DNA of 64,000 bases from Piromyces finnis (Eukaryota; Neocallimastigomycota; Neocallimastigomycetes; Neocallimastigales; Neocallimastigaceae): positions 558,001 through 622,000 of the forward strand of contig MCFH01000030.1 of the NCBI GenBank assembly GCA_002104945.1. The letters run 5' to 3'. This document shows positions 39,147-54,100 of this stretch, in pieces. The notes beneath the pieces were generated by a model. The model had not been told where the DNA came from, did not search any database, and was given only the letters and a program-made list of their open reading frames with translations. Position 1 is the stretch's first letter; the number at the start of each line of letters is the position of its first letter. Position numbers and translations under genes: made by a program.

Positions 39147-40679
39147 ATGCTAACAGTAGAAGAAATCAATTCTTTATCAAGTAGAGTAAACTACAATTAT
39201 ACATTAAATAATGAACGTAGTTATTTTATTGAAAATGGTCAAAATGCAACATTGTTTCAATGGTTAAAAAGTAAAGGAACAAGCTTTGATTGTTATATTC
39301 GTTTTTTGAATGAAACGAATACATCTGATGTAAAACTATTGAATGATAAAATAGATTTTGCTAGAACTATATTTTATGCATTTTTAAAACCATTTCAGTC
39401 TCAATTTTTTTATTGGACATTATTACTTCTTATTATGTATAAATTTAATACCAGAAGACCTATTATAAAACTCATTTTATATCATTATACTTTCCGGTAA
39501 TATATCTTTAATAACAATATTATATTTATTTAAAATTTGTAAATAAATAATAAATAAGCAATAGCAAAAAAAAAAAAAAAAAGATTATTTCTAATATATG
39601 TTTAAATATATTATTATAATAGGGCCATAGGGGATATTATTGAACAATTAGGAAAATTATTACCTTATTATCACTCAATGGGAAGTAATGGTAAATGCAT
39701 TAGTACTTTATCATACACAGAACAACATCCTTTAAAATGGTTTCTTACTCGACAAATCAATAGCTTTTTTTGGTATACAGGTGAAATTATAGGAGATTGG
39801 TATCCATTACTTCGTACAAAAGCTGTCACAAGTAATAAGGGTGCATTAAAAATTTTGTATACAACATGTATAATTTATAATATTTCAAAATTAACAGTAC
39901 CAATATCTCAATTATTTGTATCACCTACAATGTTATATGTAAATGGTGAATATAATTGGGATTATGTCAATAAATATTACAATTATTATTGGTGTCTTCA
40001 AGCTTTAATTATTTTTTCCACATTTGTTTATGAATTAGTGATTTATCTAATATTAAAAAAGGAACAATTTGATAAAACAAATACAGAATATGGTTTTTTA
40101 AAAAAATTTAGATTAATATCTGAATTTAGAATCATTATTTCTGCTGTTGTTGCTATAATTGCATTCCCATTTTTGTTTACTGTTTCTGCTATGAAAATTT
40201 ACTTTTTTTACTCTGGTACGGAGAAAAGAGCAATTAATGTTTCCGTAGAGGATTTTAGAATTGTTGTTACTAATGTTCAATACATGATTATTTTTATTGA
40301 TCAAATTTTATTATTGAATTCTAAATTTGATGGTAGAAATATAATGAAATCAAATGGTAATAGTTCCTATTATTATAGTAGTGATGGTAATAAAACCTCT
40401 GGAGATTATCATAACTATTACACGGGTATACTTCATAGTCAGGATACAAATGTTGAAAAAATTGTTTTTAACCATAATATAGATAACAAAGATAATAATA
40501 AAATCAATAAATTAAACAATGGAAACAATAATGAAATACCATTTCAAATGAATGATAATTATAATAATAACAAAATGAATACTAATCTGGATCCATTACG
40601 TTATAATAAATATAATAATCGTTCAAGTTATCCAAGTTTTAATAGAATATCATATAATCCAAATCATTATCCTTATTAA
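39147..40679 (+). CDS. Multi-pass membrane protein, GDWYP/RTKAV family, second paralogue
   Basis: Two exons (39147-39496, 39623-40679; phase-2 intron with GTAATA donor and TATAATAG acceptor) give 468 residues, nearly the length of the paralogue at 32867-34297. There are about seven hydrophobic segments. Shared blocks are GEIIGDWYPLLRTKAV followed by SNKGALKILYTTCIIYN, the SEFRIIISAVVA segment, and NVQYMIIFIDQILLL. The tail of about 130 residues is Asn/Ser/Tyr-rich. It lacks the PPPGMG repeats. Instead it has an N-terminal region with several N-glycosylation sites (NYT, NAT, NTS), which suggests the N-terminus faces outside. The function is unknown. Conserved motifs in the loop after TM3 and in TM7 mark likely functional residues. 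Confidence 0.78.
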
Positions 40680-40785
40680 TAATGATAATTTTCAAAAATA
40701 AAAAATGAAAAAAAAAAAAACTCCATAAAAATCATAAACCTATATATATTCATAAAATCCAAAAAAAAAAAAAAAAAAATATGTA

Positions 40786-40840
<55 letters not shown>

Positions 40841-41155
40841 TAAAATAAAATAAAACAAGGTTTAATTTATATTTTATTTTATTTTCTATTATTAAAATAT
40901 AATGTAAATATAAATATATCAAAAAAATAAAAATGATATAAAAAAAATTATAATAATGTAATCTATATTTTTTTATCATTATCATCTATAATACATTCTT
41001 AAATAATTAATAAAAAAAAAAAATAGTAAAACAAGTATTGACTTTTTTTTTTGTATTATAATTTTTATTCGTTATTCGTGATGATAGTAATTAACAATTT
41101 TCATTATCAGTTTTTTTTTTTTTTTTTTTTTTATTTTATTTTATTATTTTTATTT
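40680..41155. other. Intergenic stretch with (AAT)n tract
   Basis: Short convergent spacer between the membrane-protein gene and the WRNIP1-like gene. It holds A runs and an (AAT)n tract at about 40787-40838. No gene seen. Confidence 0.6.
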
Positions 41156-44064
41156 TTATTCTTTTTTTATTGTTGCGCTCTTTTTTTCTCTTTCTTCTTT
41201 TTTCTCATATTCTAATCTTTTCTTTTCTTTTTCATAAGCTTTCCTTCTATTCTCTTCAAATACTCCCAGGTATCTTCTACATTTTAATTCTTTTGGAAAA
41301 TATTCCTGTTCCACTGGTTCTTCATAATCTGGAACATATAAATTACTAATAAGGGCGTGGATAATAATGTATATATACATAAATATATTTAACAAAATAT
41401 AAAATAATTTAATAAAAATATAGAAATAAAAAAAGCATTACACTATATTCTGCAAAGTTTTAATTTTTATGTCATCTAAAAAAAATGATTAATAAATTAC
41501 CCTACTCCATAGCCAAGTTGCCTCATTAATTCAGTTGGTGCATTTCTGTTTATTTTAAAAAATAAATATTAACATTTTTATCACCATTCAATTTTTTTTT
41601 TTTATTATTATTATTATTACTATACTATTAAAGTTTTTAATTTTACCTTAAATGCATTGGCACGGGATAATTAATTTCTTCTTCCATAACTTCTTTTACC
41701 ATACTTAAAGCTTTAAAAACTTCTACACTCTTTTTTGCCCTTGCCATATATACCGAAGTTTGTGCTAAAACAACGTCACATTCTGGCATACCAATAAATT
41801 GACATGTTTGATAACAACTAATGGCTAGATTAAGAGCATTATTATCTCCAAAACCAATATCTTCACTTGCAATCCTTATTAATCTTCTTGCAATATATAA
41901 AGGATCCTGTGATGATTAGTTTTGTTTTAAAAGCTGTTAATATCCTACATTATTAAATATATATATAAATTATATTTCAAATGATCATCTTTTATTAAAT
42001 TTACTTCTCCAGCATATATCATTCTTCCTAACCAATATAGTGCTGCATCTGCATCATTACCTCTTATACTTTTTGTCAAAAAAAAAAAAAATAAAATAAT
42101 ATTAATAAAAAAAAATTTATATATAGTCTATTTAAATACATAATATTTTTATTATTTAATATATTTTAATACCTGTCATGAAACGCACTAATTACATTAT
42201 TATGCTCTATATATTTATTTATTAATAATAATAATATTATTAATTAGGTGTGTATAGGTATATTTATAATATTATTAATTTTTTTTTTTTTTGTCTCTTA
42301 AAAATAATTTAAGAGACTAAAACTTACCTTCGCCATCTCTGTCATAAAGTAATTGTGTTTTTTGGAATGACATTTTTATCATATCTTTTGTTATTTCATT
42401 TTTGGATTCATTTGATATAATATAATTTAATGTCATATCAACTATCTATTATTTTTTATTTTTATTTTTTTTATTTTTTTTTAATAAAAATATATTAATA
42501 TTTCCTTTCTTTCTTTTTTTTTTTTTTTCTTAGTTTATTTTTTAATTATTGCTATTTTTACTTTTACTTTATAATTTATTTTTTTTTAAAAAAAAAATAT
42601 ATATATATATTTATTACATTTAGTGAATTTCTTGCATCTCCATCGGACAGAACAGCTAATAATTCCAATGTTTCTTTATCTATATAAATATTATTTAAAG
42701 TTTTATTATCGTCTATTGTTATATGTTTTGTTTCTGAATCATTTTTAATTATTAAATTTAAATTGTAAATATCTAATTTAATCTTTATAGCACGTTCGAT
42801 AATGGACATAATTGCGTTTTTACTTAATTTTTTTAGTTGAAATACCCGACAACGACTTAATAAAGCAGAATTTAAATAAAATGAGGGATTTTCAGTAGTG
42901 GCTCCAATCAAAGTATAGGACCCATGTTCAACCCACGATAGAAAAGAATCTTGTTGTAATTTATTAAATCTATGAATTTCATCAATAAACAGTATTGCTT
43001 TTTTTCCTGTTAGTTTCAAATGGTTAGCACATTCTTCTGAAGCTTTTTTTAAATCGGATAATGAATGGATTGTGCCACTTATTTCTTTTAAAAATGTATT
43101 ATTTTGGTGTGCGATAATTCGTACCAAACAAGTTTTTCCTTTTTTTTTATTCATTTTTTTATTTTCATTTTTAATTATAAAATAAATGGATTCAAAATGT
43201 ATATGGTTTTATTATTTTATTAGTACAAATTAATTGATGATTAATAAATTAGTATTTATGATTTTATATTGGATATTAATTGATTAAATATTAAATGATT
43301 TATTATAATGTTTTTTTTTTTTTTTTTATTTTTTTTACACTATTCTTGATATGTATTTTTTAATTCTATTTATATTTGATAAAATGTCTTTTCTTTATAT
43401 AAAATATAATACAATGATAATTACCAACACCTGGTGGACCCCAAAATATTAGTGAAGGTACTTTATTTTTTATTATTAAATCTTTTAATATTGTATCATT
43501 TCCTATTAATTCTTCTTGACCAAAATAATCATCCAATGTTTTTGGCCTTGCTAATTCTGCCAATGGTAATTGTTCTTTTTTATTTTTTTTAATAGGGCTA
43601 ATTCTGTATTTTTCATCCATATAATTATTATTATCAAATTTCATTGAATAAGTTTTTTCATCAATTTTAATTTTTTTATTAGAATGGCAAGAAAGGTTAT
43701 TGATATTATTTTTACTCTTATTATTATCCTCTATATTTTCATTGCTGTGATTGGAAAATGATTTGAAGTGTGATTCTGAATAATTTGAAATGTTTTTATT
43801 TAAGGAATCTTCACTTTTTTTCCCATTTGATAGTTGACTGAAAAGTGTTACCTGAACCGTTTTTTTCTTTTCAGGAAAATTAGTACATAGATTCTTACTG
43901 TTTAAATTAAAAGTATTATCTTTATTTTTTTCATTTATTCCATCTTTTAAGGTATCATCCATTGGAACTATTTTGAATTGACAATTACTATCTATATGTT
44001 CATTGATATCAGATATTACTACATATTTATTACATATTGGACATTTAACAATATTATTGCTCAT
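41156..44064 (-). CDS. WRNIP1/Mgs1/RarA-type AAA+ ATPase with UBZ zinc finger
   Basis: Eight exons on the minus strand (44064-43425, 43138-42618, 42445-42328, 42206-42173, 42068-42005, 41906-41647, 41545-41501, 41345-41156) join in frame to 623 residues. The N-terminus has a ubiquitin-binding zinc finger (CPIC at 8-11, then HIDSNC). Next come the family-specific PLAELARPKTLDDYFGQEEL, Walker A GPPGVGKT (split by intron 1), Walker B FIDEIHRFN (Asp266, Glu267) and the sensor GATTENP. The C-terminal part has DRDGE/HNNVISAFHD/SIRGNDADAALYWLGRM and RRLIRIASEDIGF, all typical of this clamp-loader-related family. Known members act at stalled replication forks in the nucleus. A charged Lys/Glu tail closes the protein. 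Confidence 0.93.
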
Positions 44065-45986
<1,922 letters not shown>

Positions 45987-47351
45987 ATGAAAGTAATTGC
46001 GTTTGTGATAAGTATTCTTTTTTTTAGCCAAGTAATGGCGTATTCAGGAGACTGTAAAGAAATATATGATTTCTTATACGGTAAATCTTCAGGAGAAGAC
46101 TATGGTGAAGATTATAGTAAAGATCTTATTTCCTGTAATGTAGATGAAAATGGAAAAGTTACCGAAATGTAAATATTTAAAATATATTTTTTTTTTTTTA
46201 AAAAAAAAAAAAAGGAAGTAATAATAATATTTATTATAATAATTTTATATTTTAATTTTATTTATTCAATTTTTCATTATTCTTTTTTTATAAATGATAT
46301 GATATAAAAGATCTATGTATACGTATTGTTTAAATGAAACTGAACTCAATACCATTCTTTCATACAATACTATCACCTCTTTGTAAGCAATTTTATGTAT
46401 AAATATAAATATAATATATAATATATTTTTGCTAATATTTATTTTAAATTTATTTTATAATAACAAAGGTATTTCGATGATATACATCACTATCATTCTT
46501 CTGGTATGGATACTATAAGATCTTGTGGTTCAACAAAAGCTCTTCCAAGTGCATTATCTGATTTGAAAAACTTAGAATATTTGTAAATACTTTTCTTTTT
46601 TGTATTATTATGACAATTATAATTATAATAACCATTAATAAAATTAATTTTTTAAATGAATAATAGAAATCTTTTTGGCTATTTTAGTTATAAAGAAAGT
46701 GATATTGCTAAGCTTCCAAAAAGTATTAAACATTTGTAAGTTTTTTTATAATTTATCGTTTTTATATATTGTTATATATTTTATAATAATAATAATATAT
46801 ATATATTCTTTTAAATAGATCATTAGGTGATACTACATTTCCACAAGTTTCTATTAATGAAATTACTAACTTAACAAATCTTGAACAATTGTAAAAAAAT
46901 ATTTAATAATAGTATCGAATTTTATATACAAATATAAAAATAATATTATTTACCAAAATTATATATGATTCATTAGATCATTAATTGGTACCAAAATCCC
47001 ATCCGACGCTGATGTTTCACCATTTAAAAATCTTAAAAATCTTAAAAAGCTGTAAGTTTTTAATTTATTATGAATAAATCCAGCATAATAATAGGTTTTA
47101 TTTATATAATTTATGTATATAATTTATTTATTTATTTATATTTTATAATAGTTATGTTTCAAATAATGACAAAACCATGACCTATACTAGTGAATATTTA
47201 AATCCTTTCTTCATAAGTTATTTCCCAAATTTAAAACAATTGTAAGTAATACAATCTTAATTTTTTTTTTTAAAAAATTAAAATATCAATACTAATTTAA
47301 TTTTAATGATTTAAATCCAATTAATAATGCTATTACTATACTACCAATACA

Positions 47352-47412
<61 letters not shown>

Positions 47413-50185
47413 GAACCCTAGAGTACTATGTATTAAATCAAGATGCTATTAACTCATTAGCCACTTTAACAAATATTGATGAATTGTAAAATTGCTAAAT
47501 TTTATTAATAATTTAAAATATTTTCTTTGAAAAATATTAATATTTTTTTATTCAAATAGAATTATTAAAGAATGTGGCTACGATCCAGAAGTCATTATTG
47601 ATCCATTAAAGAAGCTTACTAATCTTCAAATTTTGTAATTTATATTATTTATTATCCACAATTAATGATATAATTTATATAATAATAAAATACTTTTTTT
47701 TTTTTTTGTTAATTATTATTCTTTTATTATAAATAGAGAACTTCAAGGAACCTATCCTCATTGTACTGATAGTGTTGATTTATTTAGTAATTATTACTGC
47801 CCATTGACTGAAATTTCAGAATCTATTTTCGAATTAACTAAATTAAAGAAATTGTAAAATATATAAATTTGGTTTTTTATATTATATATCATATATATAT
47901 AGATTATTAATTTAATACAATTTTTCTTTAATATTCATATTTTTTTATATGATATTAAAAGAACTATTTCTGGACAAAGATCTACTATATATCCATCCAT
48001 TAAAAGTATAAGTAAATTAGTTAATTTAGAATCCTTGTAAGTAATAAATATAATTTTGTTATTATTTTTATAATAAAGAATAGTCATCAAACTTCAATTA
48101 AAAATTTTTAATTGAAGTCTTAATATTAAATTTCCTATAATAATGGATGATTTATCAATGTATATTTTTAAATAATAATCTATAGAACTTTAAATGATTT
48201 TAATATAAAAGAATTTCCTGATATTTCTAAATTATCAAATCTTGTTTATATGTAAGTTACAAAAAATATAGTAGTAAAGAATTTTTTAATTTTATTATTT
48301 ATATTACAATATTACAATATAATTAATTATTTTAATATTAATACTAATTATATTCTTTCTAACTTTTTTTATGTTATACCTTTATATATATGTATTTTTT
48401 TTAGTGATTTAACGGCGAATAGTATTTCTACTATTCCTGAAAATATTGGAAATCTTAGTAATCTTGAGATTTTGTAAATATCAATTTATTTTCATATTTT
48501 ATTTATTACAAAATAAAAATTCATATCTTGCTAACTCTAATTATTATTATTATCATTATTTATTATGATAATTTATTTCTTTAATATTAACCTATTTAGA
48601 ATGTTAAGTAAAAATAAAATCAATAACTTACCTGAATCTATTGGTGATCTTGTAAATTTAAAAGAATTGTAAGTATCATTAAATTAACACTCTTTATTGA
48701 AACTTTATTAAAATATTTAAATTTTTATTAATATTTATTACTGTTGTTATAAAAGATTATTAGATAATAATGAAATTACAAATTTGCCAGAATCCATTGG
48801 TAATCTTACTAATCTTGAAATTTTGTAAGCAATAAAAACAATCAATTATATTTATTTAAAATTATTTTTTATCCATATTCATATGATTATTAAACTATTA
48901 ATGCTTATTATTTACAATATAGAAATTTAAATAAAAATAAAATAACTTCTATTCCATCAACTTTTGGAAATATGAAAAGTCTTATGAAATTGTAAATATT
49001 TTTAAAATAAAAATTAAAGCAAAAAAAAAAAAAAAAAAAAAAAATAAATTTATATTATAATAAAAAATATTCATATTAATATATGTATATATATTATAAA
49101 GTTTAATTAGTTACAATGAACTTACCGAAATTTCAGAATGTATAAGTGAAAACATTAATTTAAAAGAACTGTAAAAGAAATTCTTATCAATAATTATTAT
49201 TAAAATATAATATTAATAATAAATCATTAATATTTAATTTTTTTAACATTATATTTTCATATAATAGTGACCTGAGTTATAATAAAATTGATTCTGAATT
49301 ACCTAAATCTTTAAATAACTTAACAAATCTTCTTAGAATGTAATGAATATAAATTTTTATTTTTAATTTAGTAATTAATATAATTATCAATATTCTAATT
49401 ATTATATATTTTTATTAATAAAAAAAAAAAAAAGATATCTTGAGGGTAATATTAATGTTAAAGGTGAAACTTTAACTAATGAAAGTCTTATCTCCTGTAA
49501 ATATTTAGTATATGGACAAAAAATATTGTATTCTATTTGTAAAGCTAAAGAACACACATGTTTCAGTTATACTGATAAAGATATTCCTCTTTGTCCTCCA
49601 TCTTCTACCACTACTACTACTACTACTACAACTACTACTACCACCACCACCACTACTACTACTACAACTACAACTACTACTAAACCTTCTACAACTAAAA
49701 CTAAAACCACTACTACTACTACCACCACAACTACTAAACCTTCTACAACTAAAACTAAAACCACCACTACTACTACTACCACAACTACTAAACCTTCTAC
49801 AACTAAAACTAAAACCACTACCAAAACTAAAACTACTAAACCTTCCAAAACCACAATTAAAACTACTACCAAAACTACTACTGTCAAACCTACAGCCACT
49901 CCAAAATATAAATGTATGTCTGAACTTAAAGGTTATCCTTGTTGTTCCAAGGAAATAAGCATTGTTCTTAAACATGATCAATACGGTGACTGGGGTTATG
50001 ATTTTAAAAAAGGAAAATGGTGTGGTCTCACGCCATACAAATCTACTCAAGAAGAAAAATGTTGGTCTGAAGCATTAGGTTATAAATGTTGTAAGAAATG
50101 TAATGCTCTCTATAGAGATTCTAACGGTTTATGGGGTATTGAAAATTTTAAGAGATGTGGTATTCCTTCTTCCTGTTCAAAATAA
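45987..50185 (+). CDS. Secreted leucine-rich-repeat protein with Thr-rich linker and two fungal dockerins
   Basis: Nineteen exons assemble in frame to 748 residues. They are 45987-46168, 46311-46382, 46469-46582, 46667-46735, 46819-46890, 46977-47051, 47152-47241, 47414-47485, 47560-47634, 47737-47853, 47962-48036, 48186-48251, 48405-48473, 48600-48668, 48756-48824, 48923-48991, 49102-49170, 49268-49339 and 49435-50185. A signal peptide ends at VMAYS. Then come a short Cys-containing cap and about 17 leucine-rich repeats (e.g. NKINNLPESIGDLVNLKEL). A Thr-rich linker of about 110 residues with KPSTTKTK units, probably O-glycosylated, leads to two C-terminal CBM10-type dockerins (GYPCCSK..GDWGYDFKKGKWCGL and GYKCCKKC..GLWGIENFKRCGI). 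Dockerins attach proteins to the fungal cellulosome, so the LRR part is probably a binding module brought to it. All introns are phase 2. Confidence 0.9.
47351..47412. repeat. (AAT)n microsatellite inside intron 7
   Basis: About 20 AAT units ending directly at the acceptor TAATAG of exon 8, so the repeat itself provides the splice acceptor. Confidence 0.9.
48091..48118. repeat. 28-bp perfect palindrome in intron 11
   Basis: The arm ACTTCAATTAAAAA is followed with no spacer by its exact reverse complement. Confidence 0.9.
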
Positions 50186-51092
50186 GTTATGATAGACAAA
50201 TTAGCGAAATATAATAATATATAAAAGAAAAAAAATATTACATACATTAAATATGATATTTACACAATGTTATGCTTATATTGTATAATATTTAAAATAA
50301 TAACTTATTATTCTTATCATTTATTAGTATTTAAATTATTAAATTTCAAGTATAATAGTTATTTAAATTTAATATATATAATTATCAAAATATAACAAAA
50401 ATTAAAAAGAAATATTAAATATTATATTTTTATAAATATAATATTTATAATATTATATTTGAATTATACTACGTTTATATATGTAATACACGTAAAAATA
50501 AAAATATAAAAAATAAAACTTTATAAAAACTAAAATGGCTGCTTAGTTAGTCTTTAAAGGAAAAATATTAAGGACTAAGCTCATGATTAAAAACATTTAT
50601 CCATCGAATTTAAGTATTTGATGGATAAGTTGAATGTTTGGTATTCAGATAAGTTTGTATAGTATTTAATTAGAAGAGTAATACACTATTGTTGCTGTAT
50701 TTTTTCCTTTATTCATGCAATACTACTCTTCTCTTGTAAGAATCCAATGTAGATAACTTTAGTATTTGCATCGTATATTTATATTCATGTAACTATTGTT
50801 GAATTGTTTCCTGTAAGAGATTGATTCACTCTACATCATGTAAAAATACTTAAAAATACTATTCACAATCTTTCTGGTGTTGGCATTCAATTCTGCTTTA
50901 AAATCTTATCAATTTAAATATTTAATGAAAAGTAAAGTTAGCGAATCGAATTTACTAACAACAAACCAAAACCAGAATTTACAAAGAAAATTTACAACTT
51001 GAATTTCAAAAGAAACTTTAATCAAAGCATTGAAACAATTTTTTGTATTATCCAGTACTTTTTTAAGAAGAGAGAGACAGTTTTTTTTTTCC
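50186..51092. other. Intergenic region with a more complex, hairpin-rich half
   Basis: 50186-50520 is plain AT-rich DNA. From about 50530 to 51090 the composition is more mixed and there are three successive hairpins. I see no long frame. It may be a further 5' region of LINE copy 3, an RNA gene or a decayed gene. Confidence 0.5.
50547..50732. other. Cluster of three hairpins, possible structured RNA
   Basis: Arms are 50547-50557/50568-50578 (11 bp with one wobble), 50597-50605/50620-50628 (9 bp, perfect) and 50672-50680/50724-50732 (9 bp, perfect). No A/B boxes or known RNA family are recognised. Confidence 0.35.
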
Positions 51093-51166
51093 TATAAACA
51101 TTATATTTAAATTTTTTATTAGTATTTATTTTATATTCAATTTATTTTTAATTAAAATTAATTATC

Positions 51167-54100
51167 ATGTCAGACCTTTATATTAAAGATAAGAACTATA
51201 TCAGACGTGGTGCTCGCTTTTATGGTATCCATTTAGATAATATTAGCTCCTTCTTTATCCGTGGTATTCGATCATGGTCAGTTAGTATGCTATGGGAAAA
51301 ACTCGAGGTTATTCTGAAGGATAAATTTAATTCAGTGATAAGTGTTAAATATTTTAAGAATTTCAATATTCACTTTTCTCTTAGTCAAGGTTCATGGCTG
51401 GAATAAAATCCTACACATCTTAAGGAAGAAACTTCCCATTGTTTCAATTTCCTTTTCAGCTCGTAGTAGAATGAATCACAAATACACTTTTTCCTCACTC
51501 AAACATAAATTTTTAGTTTCTAATAAACATCAGCAATCAATTCAACAGTCAATTCATCAATCTCATCAACAATCATATCATCAATCTAATCAAATTCAAT
51601 TTCAACAAAATCTTCAACAGGATTTTCAGCATGAAAATATTCCAGATCTAAAACAAACACAATTTCAACCTCAACATTCAACAATTATTTCTGATAGTTC
51701 TATCAACTCCGATAACAGTTCAATGGTTGATAGTTCTTCAGTTACAAAGCCATCTAATAATAGTTCAACTAATTCCTCTGTCACATCATCCATTAATAAT
51801 GATGACTATATTAATAATAATAATAGCAACGACTCTTCCTCATCCAACAAGCCTGATAACTTTTCTTTTTGTATTAGTTGGAATACCAATGGGTGGAATC
51901 ATGAGAAAAGAGATAATATCAGTTATTTCATAGCTATTTTCAAACCATTATTTTTATGTTTTCAAGAAACTAGTAATAGTTCTGGATCGAATACAGAATA
52001 TCCTTTTCGTGTTACATTACGAAACTACGGACACTTTTTCAAGAAAGCTAATGAATCAGTTCCAGGAATGAGAGGTTTATATTTAGGTATTCACAATTCA
52101 TGTCAAGCCTCACATGAAAACTTCTCAAGAAAGTATATTATTTCTATTTATACTATTTATACTTTTAGTTATTGGAATAGATTCAAATACTCAATTAGAA
52201 ATGTTTATATGCCTCATAGGCATCACACCATCTATGTTGACTATGCAAAGTTAGAAGTTCGCTTGTAGTTACAAACTCATTCATCCCATCCATCGATTCT
52301 TGTTGGTGATTTTAATATATCTAAAGTAAAATTATCCAACTGGTTATCATCTAATGGATTAGGAGATTGGGAAGTACTTCCACTTAAAGGTTCACCTATC
52401 TCCTGGACTCAAAGTGATCAATCACCCGACATTGATTATGCTCTTATCAATTTGAAGATGAAAGATCTTATTCACTCAGGATCATTTATAAATGGCTTTT
52501 ATCCTGTATCAGATCATAAGCCACACCTTATTAATGGTAAAATTATTCCTATGGAAGACTTTTCTAATGACATTAATGTTCCTATGAAAATTCTGAAATA
52601 GAATAGATTAAAATGTTTTGAGGAAAAGGAATCTATTCTCAATCATAATAAATTCCAAATACTTTTAGCAAAACTTAACGATCTTAATGTTTTTACAGAT
52701 GAAATTTCCAATGAGTTTACTTTATCTGCGTTTTCAATTGCAGATGAGCTCAGTATTACTTCTTTAAATAATGTTATAAAATCTTCATTCATATTTCACA
52801 ACAAACTTTTAATCTCCAAAAAATCAAAATGAAGTTGTATAAGAGATTTAAAAAAGAAAGAATTTATGATATAGATGAATTTATTAAAAGAATTAAAATC
52901 TACCATAAGCTCACCAGTTACATACATAAAAGATGTAATAAATTTAGGAAACAAGAATATTTTCATTGAATTAAAACAGAATGTGAGTATATGAAAAGAC
53001 ATAATCCTAAGAAGACCTGGAAATGGATCAAGAAAACTGCAAAATTGGAAAAGATACTTTCTTTACTGCTCAACCAACTAAAAATAAAAGTGGAGATTTA
53101 GTTGTTGCTACGAAAGAACAACTAGAGGTTTAGCATGCCCATTTCGAAAATCTTGTATATGATCCAAGTGGTGTAAGTCTTGATTTGGAGCATTGGTATG
53201 AAGAACCAATAAATAAGCGTTTTTCACTTCCTATGCTTGATGAATGGGATATTAACCAAAATATTAGTATTGATGAAGTCAAATCAGCCATACTCTCTAC
53301 TCTAAATTATAAAGCATCAGGTCCGGATAGTATTCTTATTGAATTTTAAAAAACATTAATTTTTTCAAGTAATGATTTTAATAATGCTACAAATAATAAT
53401 TCTTCTGGTAATGCCACTTCAAATAATGATGCTCATGGTTTAAATTTTATTCATAAATTATTCAACCATATTTGGGATGGAGACTTCACTAGCTCTTGGA
53501 ATGAATCCATATATTGTTTCTATTCCTAGGAAGGGACATTTGACAGACTGTAATAACTACCGAGGTATATCACTTATCAATAATGGTATTAAGTTGATAT
53601 CAAAGATTGTCACCACTGGAATTTCAGAATATGGTCTTAAGAATAATTTCATTAGACCCGAACAATTTGGTTTTCGAAAAAAGGAAGAAAGTATCAGTTT
53701 TTTCATTTCAATCCAAGAAATATGACGTAGATGTCAATTAGATAATAAAGAGACATATTTAGCCTTTTTAGATCTCAGGAAAGCATACGATTCAGTTCCA
53801 ATCGGTGGTATTCTCCATAAATTAGATTGTTTAAGAATTAGAGGTAAGAGTTTACAGTTTATCAAAAATTTATATTTAACATCTAAGGCTAATGTAGATG
53901 GACAATTCTCGAAATCTTTTGACATGAAGAAAGAAGTCCGTCAGGGTTTCCCACTTTCTCCTATTCTCTTTAATCTCTTTATTAATGATATATTTAGAGA
54001 GTGCGAAGATCTCGGAGTCAGTTTAGGTGACACTCGATGCTGTAGTGGACTTTTTGCAGATGATATAGTTATTTGTGCTCCATTAAGAGGATGCTTAAAA

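Noticed and set aside
49505-50050. Long minus-strand frames rich in Val, Ser and Gly opposite the LRR-dockerin linker
   Set aside because: They mirror the Thr-codon runs (ACT/ACC/ACA) of the plus-strand linker and have no features of their own.
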